NCBI GenBank assembly: GCA_051747785.1
Contig: JBNJGN010000015.1
Location: 1 to 16,588, forward strand
Length of the DNA: 16,588 nucleotides
Reading direction: 5' to 3'
DNA from: SKVL01 sp051747785
GTDB lineage: Bacteria; Patescibacteriota; Minisyncoccia; Phycocordibacterales; CSBR16-193
In this document: positions 1 through 7,590 of the stretch, in pieces
How the letters are laid out: each line of letters opens with the position of its first letter
How positions within the stretch are numbered: the first letter of the stretch is position 1
The notes under the pieces: model-generated
Databases searched by the model: none
What the model saw: the letters and a program-made list of their open reading frames with translations, nothing else
Told to the model about the DNA's origin: nothing
Program-made: the position numbers and the translations under genes

Positions 1-480
1 GGGGGATCATCCATCGTTATGCATTCAGAAGAGGTCTTGGAATATGATGAGGAAGAAGATGCTTATGACATTGTCGAAAGAACTGTGACATGCGAAACAA
101 ACTCCGTGGGCGAGCAGCTGGCAATGTATGGCGCTCCGGCGTACCGAGTGGAGACAACTGGTAGTGGTAGTTTAAGTGAGTCATACCAAGATACGGAAGA
201 CAGACCTTGGCGGATATATATGAGAGGTGGTAGAGAAGATACTTTGAACATTGCTCCCGAGACAAAAGACAAGGGATGGGTTAAAGAAACAACTACAACC
301 ACCGGTTCACCTTCTACAACAGAGAATACCACCTGTGCCGGGGGTATTTGGCCGGCCGACTATACCCTAAAACCGGATCAGATAACCGAGAATGGTATCA
401 AAGGCAGTGATGTTTTTGAAGTAACTAATCCGGGTGCGACGATGATGTTCAAGATCGAATTTGAGTATGTGTATAAATAA
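1..480 (+). CDS. Unrecognised protein, C-terminal part (5' end outside window)
   Basis: The frame is open from base 1 (five codons before the first ATG at 19, no stop), so the gene probably begins upstream of the window; starting at 19 would give 153 aa. The visible part is acidic at the beginning (EEVLEYDEEEDAYD), then rich in Thr, Ser and Gly with a run of threonines, few Lys and two widely spaced cysteines, ending in a hydrophobic/aromatic strand (FKIEFEYVYK). Thr/Ser/Gly-rich beta-type sequence of this sort is common in secreted or surface proteins, but no signal peptide is visible because the N-terminus is missing. I do not recognise the family. It ends with TAA and is followed by about 110 bp of intergenic DNA and a terminator-like hairpin. 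Confidence 0.6.
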   Translation, partial: GGSSIVMHSEEVLEYDEEEDAYDIVERTVTCETNSVGEQLAMYGAPAYRVETTGSGSLSESYQDTEDRPWRIYMRGGREDTLNIAPETKDKGWVKETTTTTGSPSTTENTTCAGGIWPADYTLKPDQITENGIKGSDVFEVTNPGATMMFKIEFEYVYK

Positions 481-591
481 TGAGTTTTTTCTTTTTTACG
501 GAGCGGATGGGTATTTGGAAAGTTATTTTTCTTAAAAAGAGCTTTCTTTTTGAGTGATTTTAAGGTAAAGTAAACCCTCATTTCGGGTGGC

Positions 592-618
592 GGCCGGCTT
601 GAAGCCGGCCTTTTGTTT
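592..618 (+). terminator. Rho-independent terminator-like hairpin directly before typA
   Basis: GGCCGGC, loop TTGAA, GCCGGCC (592-610) gives a 7-bp all-GC stem that can extend to 9 bp. It is followed by TTTTGTTTT. It would end transcription of the gene finishing at 480. It lies only 17 nt before the typA ATG, so the typA promoter must overlap it or transcription must read through it. Confidence 0.75.
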
Positions 619-627
619 TATAGTGTT

Positions 628-2388
628 ATGGATATAAGAAATATAGGTATTATCGCTCACGTGGATCACGGAAAGACGACTCTGACCGATGCTATTCTCC
701 GTCAAACCGGAGCCGGTGAAGAGGGGGCATCAATGGATTCTGTTGATCTTGAACATGAAAGAGGTATAACCATTTACTCCAAAAACGCGGCAGTTATATA
801 TAAAGGTACCAAGATAAATATTCTGGATACTCCCGGACACGCGGATTTCGGTTCCGAAGTGGAGCGTGTTTTACGTTCCATTGATGCGGTACTTTTAGTG
901 GTGGATGCGGCCGAAGGTCCTATGCCCCAGACAAGGTTTGTATTGAAGAAGTCGCTGGAGCTGGGCTTAAAGCCGATAGTTCTTGTAAACAAGATAGATA
1001 AACCCGCTGCCGATCCGGAGGAATGTGTAGATAAGGTTTTAGAGCTTTTCTGGGAGTTGGGTGCTACGGAAGAGCAGTCTAACTTTTCCGTTATTTATGC
1101 TAACGGAAGAGATGGCATAGCCAAGAGGGAGATGGTTGATAATTCAGATGATCTGACACCACTTCTGGACACTGTTTTGGAAAAGGTCCCCTCGGCTTCC
1201 GGTGAAAGTTTGAATTCCGGGGTTCTAAAAGCTCAACCTTTCAATCTGGGCTACGATAACTACTTAGGCAGATTGGCTGTAATACGTATATATAGCGGGT
1301 CGTTAACAGTTGGTCAGGAGGTTTCAATCGCTAATCCCAGCCAAGGTGTTCGCAGGGGTAAAATTGTAAAAATGTTCTCTTTTGATGGGTTAAAAAGGTC
1401 AGAGATATCTAAGGCCGGAGCGGGGGATATTGTTATGGTAGCCGGTTTGGGTGATATTAACATCGGTGAGACTGTCTCGGATAACCCCGGAATTGAACCT
1501 TTATCAATGATCGCTGTTGATGAACCAACTATAGCCATGAATATTATGATAAATACCTCTCCCTTGGCCGGTAAGGAGGGGAGTCTTTTAACCGCTCGAC
1601 AGATAAAGGCCAGATTAGAGCGGGAACTGGAAGTTAATGTCGGTTTACATGTTGATTTTTCACAAGGTGAAGCATTTAAGGTTCACGGGAGAGGAGAGCT
1701 TCATATTTCCATTCTTTTAGAACAGATGAGACGCGAGGGTTATGAATGCCAAGTTTCTCAACCTCAGGTAATTTTGTATCACGATGACAGCGGAGTTCTA
1801 ATGGAGCCTTTTGAAGAGATAACAATAGATATTCCGGCAGAGTATCAGGGTGCCGTTATTGAGCGTTTAGGTAAACGTTCAATTATTCTTAAAGATATTG
1901 TAAATCATAACAGTTCCGTTCGTTTGACCTTGGAGGGTCCAACCAGGGGAATACTTGGTTATCGTAGTCAGTTTGTACTAGATACTAAAGGAGAAGGTAT
2001 TTTCTCCTCGCGTTTTCTTGAATTCCGTCCCCATGTTGGGGAGATAAAAAAGCGCTCAGTTGGCTCCATGGTCTCTATGGCATCGGGTAAGGCGTTAGGT
2101 TTTGCGCTTTGGAATTTACAAGAAAGAGGGGTTTTGTATGTTGCTCCGGGAACAGTGGTTTATGAAGGTATGGTTGTTGGCAATACTTCCAAAGGCGAGG
2201 ATATGTATGTTAATCCAACCAAAGGCAAGCAACTCTCCAATGTTCGCTCTAGTGGTTCAGATGATGCCATTAGTTTGGTAACACCTTACGAACTGACCAT
2301 TGAAAGAGGATTGGAAGTGATGAGTGACGATGAATACCTGGAGATAACCCCACTCTCAGTCAGATTGCGTAAGCAGGTTTTTAAATAG
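628..2388 (+). CDS. typA: Translational GTPase TypA/BipA
   Basis: Ribosome-associated GTPase of the EF-G/LepA superfamily; family members act in 50S subunit biogenesis and stress or low-temperature growth. The 586-aa product has G1 AHVDHGKT (10-17), switch I RGITI (45-49), G3 DTPG (67-70) and G4 NKID (121-124). It continues through domain II, the VDEPT and TSPLAGKEG region, GRGELHISILLEQMRREG, GLEVMSDDEYLEITP and RLRK, all collinear with E. coli BipA, which is about 20 residues longer at the C-terminus. The usual G5 SA dipeptide is replaced (IYANGRDG instead of IYASALNG). The frame also opens at a TTG at 613, inside the terminator T-run, but the conserved N-terminus MDIRNIGIIAHVDHG fixes the start at ATG 628. 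There is no Shine-Dalgarno sequence. It appears to be a single gene, separated from the next by 56 bp. Confidence 0.96.
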   Translation: MDIRNIGIIAHVDHGKTTLTDAILRQTGAGEEGASMDSVDLEHERGITIYSKNAAVIYKGTKINILDTPGHADFGSEVERVLRSIDAVLLVVDAAEGPMPQTRFVLKKSLELGLKPIVLVNKIDKPAADPEECVDKVLELFWELGATEEQSNFSVIYANGRDGIAKREMVDNSDDLTPLLDTVLEKVPSASGESLNSGVLKAQPFNLGYDNYLGRLAVIRIYSGSLTVGQEVSIANPSQGVRRGKIVKMFSFDGLKRSEISKAGAGDIVMVAGLGDINIGETVSDNPGIEPLSMIAVDEPTIAMNIMINTSPLAGKEGSLLTARQIKARLERELEVNVGLHVDFSQGEAFKVHGRGELHISILLEQMRREGYECQVSQPQVILYHDDSGVLMEPFEEITIDIPAEYQGAVIERLGKRSIILKDIVNHNSSVRLTLEGPTRGILGYRSQFVLDTKGEGIFSSRFLEFRPHVGEIKKRSVGSMVSMASGKALGFALWNLQERGVLYVAPGTVVYEGMVVGNTSKGEDMYVNPTKGKQLSNVRSSGSDDAISLVTPYELTIERGLEVMSDDEYLEITPLSVRLRKQVFK

Positions 2389-2431
2389 GTATAGGTTAAC
2401 TTTACTAATATTCACTTTTTCCAATTTAGTG

Positions 2432-2437
2432 TAAAAT
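2432..2437 (+). promoter_or_regulatory. Putative -10 box (TAAAAT), near-leaderless start of DUF2177 gene
   Basis: TAAAAT lies 7 nt before the ATG at 2445, with no purine-rich ribosome-binding site between them. This places the predicted transcription start at or next to the initiation codon. The -35 is weak (TTCACT at 2411-2416, spacing 15). The pattern recurs before other genes in the window. Confidence 0.4.
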
Positions 2438-2444
2438 ATGTTTA

Positions 2445-2843
2445 ATGTTCATAAAGCTTTTTTTAATTGCGTTTGTGGTCTTTCTGATAATTGATCTTAT
2501 TTGGTTAGGTGTTATAGCTAGGGGTGTTTATGCTGAAGAAATAGGTTTTCTAATGAAAAAAGATGTAAACTGGCAGGCAGCTTTGATTTTCTATGTCATA
2601 TTTGTCGCCGGTTTGGTTTTATTTGTTATTAACCCGGCGGTTACCAGTGCGTCCTTTTTGAACGCCTTGATCTTTGGAGCTGTTTTTGGATTAGTAACAT
2701 ACTCAACATATGATCTTACTAACCTCTCGGTTTTAAAAGATTGGCCCTTGAAGATAACTGTGATTGATATTATCTGGGGAACAGTTTTGGCTTCATCGGT
2801 TTCGGTGGTGACTTACTACATTGCTACTAAGTTCTTGGTATGA
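2445..2843 (+). CDS. DUF2177 family integral membrane protein
   Basis: A 132-aa protein made almost entirely of four predicted membrane segments (about 3-24, 43-62, 68-86 and 104-128). The loop with YDLTNLSVLKDWPLKITVIDIIWG is the signature I associate with DUF2177, a small inner-membrane family of unknown biochemical role. Conserved features include the early DLIWLGVIARGVY motif. The length matches the family. The stop overlaps the ATG of the next gene in an ATGA (2840-2843), so the two are very likely translationally coupled. DUF2177 and DUF1295 genes are also found near each other, and near cyclopropane-fatty-acid synthase-type genes, in other bacteria, which suggests membrane-lipid modification. 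That role is inference; no lipid methyltransferase gene is present here. Confidence 0.88.
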   Translation: MFIKLFLIAFVVFLIIDLIWLGVIARGVYAEEIGFLMKKDVNWQAALIFYVIFVAGLVLFVINPAVTSASFLNALIFGAVFGLVTYSTYDLTNLSVLKDWPLKITVIDIIWGTVLASSVSVVTYYIATKFLV

Positions 2844-3607
2844 GTTACTTTTTAACATTAGGTTTGGTTTTGGTTATTTACATGACCATTTTTTATATCG
2901 TTTCTTTGTTAAGGAAAAGAAACGATATAGCTGATGTGGCTTGGGGGTTGGGGTTTGTTTTTCTGGCATGGGTCTCAATTTTTATATCTCAAAATTTTGG
3001 TACTGCTAGTTTTTTAGTGAGCATTTTGGTTACTATCTGGGGGCTGAGACTTTCTTACCATATATACAGGCGTTACAGAAAGAGTACCGAAGATCATCGT
3101 TACTTAAAATATAGAAATAACTGGGGAAAGTGGTTTTATATCCGTTCTTATCTACAGATATATATTCTTCAAGGTTTTCTTCTTTTTGTTGTTGCCTCAC
3201 CGGTTTTGATAATAAACAGATATTCCGGTGAATCAGTTAGCCTTTTGGTTTTTTTGGGTATACTAATATGGTTGATTGGGTTTTTCTTTGAATCGGTGGG
3301 GGATGCGCAGCTTTCAAGATTCATCAACGATCCTAAAAACGGAGGGAAATTAATGATGAGTGGTCTTTGGAAATACACAAGACATCCCAACTATTTCGGA
3401 GAGGTGCTACAGTGGTGGGGGATCTGGGTTATGGCCACTCCTTTTTCTTATGGTTTTTGGAGTATCATTGGACCTTTAACCATCACTTTTTTGATACTAA
3501 AGGTTTCAGGTGTTCCGATGCTGGAAGAAAAGATGTCTGAGCATCCGGACTTTGCGGAATATAAAAAGAGAGTTAGTATTTTTCTTCCTCTCCCACCTAA
3601 GAAATGA
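2840..3607 (+). CDS. DUF1295 family (steroid 5-alpha-reductase-like) membrane protein
   Basis: A 255-aa polytopic protein with about six hydrophobic segments. Family hallmarks are visible: RNDIADVAWGLGF (27-39), then the C-terminal signature SGLWKYTRHPNYFGE (174-188) followed by QWWGIW, and an SGVPMLEEKM...FAEYKKRVSIFLPLPPKK tail. This C-terminal layout, with Arg-His-Pro-Asn-Tyr and the terminal Pro-rich segment, is shared with steroid 5-alpha-reductases and isoprenylcysteine methyltransferases. DUF1295 proteins are thought to be NAD(P)H-dependent reductases acting on hydrophobic substrates in the membrane, but the substrate is not known. The gene starts inside the stop of the DUF2177 gene (ATGA overlap), so they form one operon. 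It ends in TGA; no convincing terminator follows in the 171-bp gap. Confidence 0.9.
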   Translation: MSYFLTLGLVLVIYMTIFYIVSLLRKRNDIADVAWGLGFVFLAWVSIFISQNFGTASFLVSILVTIWGLRLSYHIYRRYRKSTEDHRYLKYRNNWGKWFYIRSYLQIYILQGFLLFVVASPVLIINRYSGESVSLLVFLGILIWLIGFFFESVGDAQLSRFINDPKNGGKLMMSGLWKYTRHPNYFGEVLQWWGIWVMATPFSYGFWSIIGPLTITFLILKVSGVPMLEEKMSEHPDFAEYKKRVSIFLPLPPKK

Positions 3608-3778
3608 TCTTTTGATCGGGTTAAAACCATTAAAAACTCTTGAGAGCTACTGTACTTGATTTTTTCGGTTTTTAGTATTTAATAAATATAGTCGGCAACT
3701 TTTGCGGGTCGAGCTTTTATGCCAATAGAGGCGTTAAATGTTCATTATTTTTAATGTTATTAACTTAATTTTAGTCAT

Positions 3779-4510
3779 ATGAATAAAAGATCAATTTTAT
3801 TAGTGGCATTAGCGGTGGTTGTATTGGGAGTTCTGGTTTCTGTTTTTGGAAAGGGTATAGCTGAAGCCCCCACTGAAGAGACACCTGCCGAGAGAAAGGA
3901 CCATAAAGAAGTCGGTGCTATTTTCCTTGATAACTTTCTCGCCATTGCCCCTCCGGCTGAAGATAGTGATGCTCAAGGGAAACTGGAGAGTGTTCTTTCA
4001 AGCTCAGCTTTGGCCGAAATAGACGAGGATAATTTTAGTCGTGATGTAGCCCTTTTTGTAGGGGTTCAGGATATTCCCGATGAAGGTTACGAGGTTTTAG
4101 ATGATGCTGAAAATGAAAGTGATGCATACATGAAAGTAAGGTTCAATTACTCCGGAGGCCCGGTTTTAAAGCGTATAGAGATGGTGGAGGAAGATGACGT
4201 GTGGAAGGTTGATTCGGTTAGTGATGTAAATGAAAGTGAAGAAGAGCAAAGGGAGAGTAACTTTAAGGAAACCGGCAATCTTGTCATTAACAATCCCGGT
4301 TATCCGGAGGACGTTTGGTATTTGGTTTACGAAAAACCCGGAGAGGCTGGTTTGAACGAAGCATTGATCTTCACTGAAGGTAGTCTGTGCGTTTCTGAAA
4401 GTGAAGAAGAGGTTTGTGATACGGATATGCTAGAGAGTGGTATGAGAGTGGAGGTTGAAGGTTTTAAAGTTGATGATGGAGTGGAAGTGGAGGTACTGCA
4501 TCAGATCTAG
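3779..4510 (+). CDS. Exported, N-terminally anchored acidic protein of unknown function
   Basis: A 243-aa protein beginning MNKRS and a hydrophobic helix (about residues 5-24) without a lipobox cysteine, so it looks like an uncleaved membrane anchor or signal peptide with the rest outside the cytoplasm. Residues about 40-150 (AIFLDNFLAIAP..., then SGGPVLKRIEMVEEDDVWKVDSV) resemble the NTF2-like/DUF3828-type domains whose last strands often end in W+VDSV; that is a fold guess. Residues about 165-243 are a second beta-rich domain ending in SGMRVEVEGFKVDDGVEVEVL, reminiscent of an OB-type barrel, with two cysteines 10 residues apart (C203 and C213 approximately) that could form a disulfide. Strongly acidic overall. 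There is no Shine-Dalgarno site; a TAATTT 7 nt before the ATG is a possible -10. It ends just before a strong bidirectional terminator. Confidence 0.75.
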   Translation: MNKRSILLVALAVVVLGVLVSVFGKGIAEAPTEETPAERKDHKEVGAIFLDNFLAIAPPAEDSDAQGKLESVLSSSALAEIDEDNFSRDVALFVGVQDIPDEGYEVLDDAENESDAYMKVRFNYSGGPVLKRIEMVEEDDVWKVDSVSDVNESEEEQRESNFKETGNLVINNPGYPEDVWYLVYEKPGEAGLNEALIFTEGSLCVSESEEEVCDTDMLESGMRVEVEGFKVDDGVEVEVLHQI

Positions 4511-4533
4511 TATTCTCTCAAGAGAAGATAAGA

Positions 4534-4568
4534 CAAAACAAAAACCCTCAAAGAGGGTTTTTGTTTTG
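4534..4568. terminator. Bidirectional Rho-independent terminator
   Basis: Perfect 16-bp inverted repeat CAAAACAAAAACCCTC / GAGGGTTTTTGTTTTG with an AAA loop. The GC-rich core (CCCTC/GAGGG) is flanked by A-tract and T-tract on either side, so it works for both strands. It sits between the 3' ends of the convergent anchored-protein gene (stop at 4510) and helicase gene (stop at 4586). Confidence 0.93.
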
Positions 4569-4585
4569 CTCTTATGATCCTTTGA

Positions 4586-5872
4586 TCAGCGACTCTTTTT
4601 CATATCATTTTTAGATATGAATGTAAGGGCTTTACCTTCTTTCTGGGCTCTACCGGTTCTGCCGATGCGGTGTATATAATCTTCAAAGGTGTTAGGAAGG
4701 TCGTAGTTAATAACATGGGAGACACTGTCTATGTGTATCCCTCTAGCGGCGACGTCCGTTGCTACCAGAATTGATACTTGCCCGTTTTTGAATTTATCCA
4801 GGGATCTTTTTCTTTGGTTGTGGGTTTTATTGCCGTGTATTGACTCGGCCGAATAACCGGTAGCTTTCAGCTGTTTGGTCATCTTCTCTACGCTGTGCTT
4901 CATGGCACCGAATATTATGATCCTGCCTTTTTCTATACCTTTAAGAGTTTCTACGAGTTTTTCAAACTTATCCTCCGGAGAGAATATGACTATGTCTTGG
5001 TCTATGCTCTCCATAGTATCTTTTTTCTTCACTGATATTTCCACCGGATCCTTTAAGAAATCTCGAACAAGATCTTGTGCCGCTTTGGCCATGGTGGCCG
5101 AGAAGAGATGAGTCTCTCTTGAGTCCGGGGTTTTTGTTAGTATAGCCCTAATGTCGTTTATAAATCCCATATCAAGCATTCTGTCCGCCTCATCCAGTAT
5201 AACGGTTGATATATATTCAGGTTTTAGCTTGGATCTGTTTATAAGGTCTAGCAGACGTCCGGGGGTACCTATTATGAAGTTCGGCCTCTGTTGAAGTTTG
5301 GATATCTGTAAACCGATAGATGTTCCGCCTACGCAAAGTACGGAGCTAAGTTTGGACCCTTGGCCCAATGACTTGAACTCGGCTTCTATCTGAGCAGCTA
5401 ACTCTCGTGTCGGTGTGATTATGAGGGTCTGCTTTTTTCTGTCATTGATACTTTTTTCTAAAAGAGGTAAAAGAAATGCGGCGGTTTTTCCTGTACCGGT
5501 TTCGGCCAGACCGACGACGTCATTACCCTTTAGCATTTCCGGAATGATCTTGTCCTGTATAGGGGTGGGTGTCTTTATGTGTAATCTGTTAAGCGTCGTT
5601 GTAAGTAATGGTGAAATATTGAACTGTTCAAAGGTGTGCTTGGGTACGAACAGATCTTCTGCGACATCAGCCGTTGAGGATGATCTGTTTATAAAATGAG
5701 AGGGATTGAATTTGGCTTGACCAAACTTCTTTCCCTTTTTTGCTGCAGGCTTCCTCATGTGGCCCTTTCCGTTAAATTTTCTATTATTTTTTTGTTTATA
5801 CTGGTTTTTAAGCCGAGAATTTTTGCCGGCTCCTGATTTTTGAGGTTGCCGAGAGCTTGTTTCTGTATTCAT
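4586..5872 (-). CDS. DEAD-box ATP-dependent RNA helicase (RhlE/DeaD-like)
   Basis: A 428-aa RNA helicase with all core motifs: Q-motif region (F84; TPTPIQ with Q106), motif I AETGTGKT (123-130), Ia PTRELA (154-159), Ib TPGR (203-206), II DEAD (227-230), III SAT (258-260), V ATDVAARG (371-378) and VI HRIGRTGRA (401-409). The family unwinds short RNA duplexes in ribosome assembly, mRNA decay or cold adaptation. The unusual layout is a Lys/Arg/Asn-rich N-terminal extension of about 75 residues (probably an RNA-binding tail) and almost no C-terminal extension, the reverse of CsdA/RhlE, whose basic tail is C-terminal. The core resembles RhlE but I would not assign a symbol. ATG at 5872 is the only sensible start; no Shine-Dalgarno site precedes it. 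A good minus-strand promoter lies 130 bp upstream, leaving a long leader. Confidence 0.93.
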   Translation of the reverse strand: MNTETSSRQPQKSGAGKNSRLKNQYKQKNNRKFNGKGHMRKPAAKKGKKFGQAKFNPSHFINRSSSTADVAEDLFVPKHTFEQFNISPLLTTTLNRLHIKTPTPIQDKIIPEMLKGNDVVGLAETGTGKTAAFLLPLLEKSINDRKKQTLIITPTRELAAQIEAEFKSLGQGSKLSSVLCVGGTSIGLQISKLQQRPNFIIGTPGRLLDLINRSKLKPEYISTVILDEADRMLDMGFINDIRAILTKTPDSRETHLFSATMAKAAQDLVRDFLKDPVEISVKKKDTMESIDQDIVIFSPEDKFEKLVETLKGIEKGRIIIFGAMKHSVEKMTKQLKATGYSAESIHGNKTHNQRKRSLDKFKNGQVSILVATDVAARGIHIDSVSHVINYDLPNTFEDYIHRIGRTGRAQKEGKALTFISKNDMKKSR

Positions 5873-5876
5873 CTTT

Positions 5877-5930
5877 TTATTTATCTATATTTGTAATTTT
5901 AGAAACAGGAAATCGAAGAGGAGCCTTCAT
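5877..5930 (-). CDS. Possible 17-codon leader ORF before the helicase
   Basis: ATG at 5930 to TAA at 5877 encodes MKAPLRFPVSKITNIDK. Its stop is 4 nt before the helicase ATG, in a different frame, and it lies in the predicted 5' leader. Such spacing could allow translational coupling where no ribosome-binding site exists. The ORF has no Shine-Dalgarno site itself and is short enough to be chance. Confidence 0.2.
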   Translation of the reverse strand: MKAPLRFPVSKITNIDK

Positions 5931-6000
5931 TAATATGTGGCCATAACCTGTACCTCGCTGCTAAAGTTTCCTTGTTTATGGAGTTTCAGAAGCTTTGGAA

Positions 6001-6029
6001 ATACTACACTATATTATTATATTAGTCAA
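6001..6029 (-). promoter_or_regulatory. Predicted sigma-70-type promoter for the helicase
   Basis: Reading the minus strand: TTGACT (6029-6024), 17-nt AT-rich spacer, TAGTAT (6006-6001). The predicted start is near 5994, giving a leader of about 120 nt before the helicase ATG. Long leaders are known for cold-induced helicases such as csdA; the parallel is only suggestive here. Confidence 0.55.
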
Positions 6030-6191
6030 AATTTTGTATTAGTTTAACACTTTTGTGTTCCTTGGTACTTTTCAAATTATGGGTGCTAAATCTTTCTGAA
6101 CTTATGCATGTCTGTCTATTTTTCGTTATATAAACTTTATTAAAAGTTATTGGAAAATAATAGGTATGCCTTTTATGAGCTATTTTGAATT

Positions 6192-6220
6192 TTGGAACGC
6201 ACATTTTAAAAAAATATATT
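6192..6220 (+). promoter_or_regulatory. Predicted promoter of the flavoprotein pair
   Basis: TTGGAA (6192-6197), 17-nt spacer, TATATT (6215-6220). Transcription would start about 4-5 nt before the ATG at 6232. An overlapping TAAAAT (6220-6225) would make the message fully leaderless. Confidence 0.5.
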
Positions 6221-6231
6221 AAAATAAACGT

Positions 6232-6819
6232 ATGATACTTATTATTTATGCCCATCCGGACACCGACGGATTTAATCCACGTATCTTAAAAGAGGTAAAG
6301 AGGGTCCTTGAACTAAATGGAGAGAGTTACGAGGTTTTGGATCTTTACGAAATGGATTATGATCCCGTACTAAAAGCGGGAGAATTATATACCGCCGGAA
6401 ATAAAGAGGTTTCGAAAGAGAATAAAGGAATTCAAAAAAAGATCCAAAATGCTTCAGAATTAATATTTATCTACCCCATATGGTGGGGAGGAATGCCTGC
6501 TATTTTGAAAGGTTTTATGGATAGAGTGTTTACTCCTGGGTTTGCTTTTCAGTATAAGAGGGACAAACTGATAAATTTCATACCGGAGGGGTACCTTAAG
6601 GATAAAAAGGCGGTTTGCTTTGTCACCTCCGGTGGTCCGCGGGTTTTATACTTTCTCCTTTTACATCCGGTGAAAATAATAAACAGGTTCTTTATTTTCG
6701 GTTTTATGGGTGCTAGATCAAAAACTTTTCAGATGTATAAAGCCACTAACCTGGATAAGCTAAAAAAAGAAGAGGTGGAAAGATCTGTCTGTAAGGGTCT
6801 GCGATGGATTATGAAGTAA
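6232..6819 (+). CDS. Flavodoxin-fold NAD(P)H:quinone oxidoreductase family protein
   Basis: A 195-aa protein of the Flavodoxin_2/NQO family (MdaB, KefF, NQO1 relatives), FMN or FAD enzymes that reduce quinones or nitro/azo compounds by two electrons with NAD(P)H. Evidence: N-terminal strand MILIIYAHPD followed by the cofactor-phosphate loop region (HPDTDGFNPRIL), the strand IFIYPIWWGGMPAILKGFMD (78-97) and RVFTPGFAFQY (98-108), the most diagnostic stretch of the family, then the FVTSGG strand (about residues 129-134). The length is normal. It is probably cytosolic. There is no Shine-Dalgarno sequence; the ATG lies almost on the predicted transcription start. A second flavodoxin-type gene begins 31 bp downstream with no terminator between, so they may be co-transcribed. 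The natural substrate cannot be read from sequence. Confidence 0.88.
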   Translation: MILIIYAHPDTDGFNPRILKEVKRVLELNGESYEVLDLYEMDYDPVLKAGELYTAGNKEVSKENKGIQKKIQNASELIFIYPIWWGGMPAILKGFMDRVFTPGFAFQYKRDKLINFIPEGYLKDKKAVCFVTSGGPRVLYFLLLHPVKIINRFFIFGFMGARSKTFQMYKATNLDKLKKEEVERSVCKGLRWIMK

Positions 6820-6850
6820 CTGTTGGTTTTGATATTTTCAATAAGGTAAA

Positions 6851-7342
6851 ATGAATAAAAGTAAACTAGTCCATATGAAAACTATTATTATTTATGCTTC
6901 CATTCATCACGGTAACACCGAAAAGATCGCAAAAGAGATCGGGTCCGTTTTAGGCGCCGAGGTTTTGAAATTTTCTGAAGTAAGTCAAGAAGATATAGAA
7001 AAGGCTGATTTGGTAGGGTTTGGCTCCGGAATATATTTTGCTAAGTTCCATAAAGCTTTGACCAGTTTAACTAAAGGTTTGCCGGACATGGAGGGTAAAA
7101 GTGCATTCTTTTTTTCTACTAGCGGAATGAAGGGTAACGGCCTTTTAAACAGATCTCATGATAAGTTTAGAAGAACCTTGAAAGAGAGGGGTTTTGAAGT
7201 AGGGGGAGATTTTAACTGTCCCGGTTATGATACTTACAGTGTACTTAAACTGGCAGGCGGTATCCATAAAGGAAGACCTGATCAAAGGGATCTGGAGAAA
7301 GCGAGAGAGTTTGCGGAATCTATCAAAGCTGAGATCGGATAG
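6851..7342 (+). CDS. Flavodoxin family protein
   Basis: A short-chain flavodoxin-like protein, an FMN electron carrier or small flavoenzyme. The core begins MKTIIIYAS and continues IHHGNTEKIAKEIG, the phosphate-binding loop in the HHGNT form seen in archaeal and clostridial flavodoxins. Then come ADLVGFGSGIYFAKFHKAL (the 50s-loop region) and the strand SAFFFSTSGM (90s-loop). The 163-aa form starts at ATG 6851 with AAGG 4 nt upstream. The internal ATG at 6875 begins exactly at the conserved MKTIIIYAS, and a TTGGTT-18-TAAAAT promoter-like pair (6823-6852) would put transcription between the two ATGs. The start is therefore ambiguous (163 or 155 aa). It follows the quinone-reductase-like gene by 31 bp, so a shared redox role is likely but unproven. 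Confidence 0.85.
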   Translation: MNKSKLVHMKTIIIYASIHHGNTEKIAKEIGSVLGAEVLKFSEVSQEDIEKADLVGFGSGIYFAKFHKALTSLTKGLPDMEGKSAFFFSTSGMKGNGLLNRSHDKFRRTLKERGFEVGGDFNCPGYDTYSVLKLAGGIHKGRPDQRDLEKAREFAESIKAEIG

Positions 7343-7576
7343 AGAAGTACTAAGTTTGTCAGATATTTCACTGATAGATATTCCTGCCCTACCTTGGAAC
7401 AATCAATGTCGTTACGATTGCATTTATTGAGGAGAGCATTAAGAGGTTATACCGGAAATTCAAGAATATTTTTTGTGGTCCTCCTAGTGGGTGTTGTAAT
7501 TTTCCCAGCTTATTAGTGTCCACATACCGTGCGAGAAATCCAAACATATCTTTCTACCGCACTCCGTTTACTCTTT

Positions 7577-7590
7577 CGAATCTAGATTCG
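7577..7590. repeat. Perfect 14-bp palindrome CGAATCTAGATTCG
   Basis: Self-complementary over 14 bp with no loop, so it is better suited to binding a dimeric protein than to forming an RNA hairpin. It lies in the empty region before the 831-aa gene. No T-run follows, so it is not a terminator. Confidence 0.5.

Larger units (their letters stand above)
5873..6231. other. Divergent intergenic region (359 bp) between helicase and flavoprotein genes
   Basis: AT-rich. It contains a minus-strand promoter for the helicase (6001-6029), a plus-strand promoter for the flavoprotein gene (6192-6220), a possible leader ORF next to the helicase, and a half-copy of the TGTATTAGTTTA motif found again near 15430. 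The long minus-strand open frame that runs across it has no coding character. No RNA gene is recognisable. Confidence 0.6.

Noticed and set aside
613..627. TTG start for typA giving five extra residues
   Set aside because: The TTG lies in the terminator T-run and adds non-conserved residues before the conserved MDIRNIGIIAHVDHG.
6022..6255. 77-codon minus-strand frame between the helicase and flavoprotein gene
   Set aside because: AT-rich, random-looking composition (Tyr/His/Lys/Phe), overlaps two predicted promoters and the flavoprotein start, no ribosome-binding site.
7227..7430. 67-codon plus-strand frame overlapping the flavodoxin gene end
   Set aside because: Mostly another frame of the flavodoxin gene; the extension into the gap shows no protein-like pattern.
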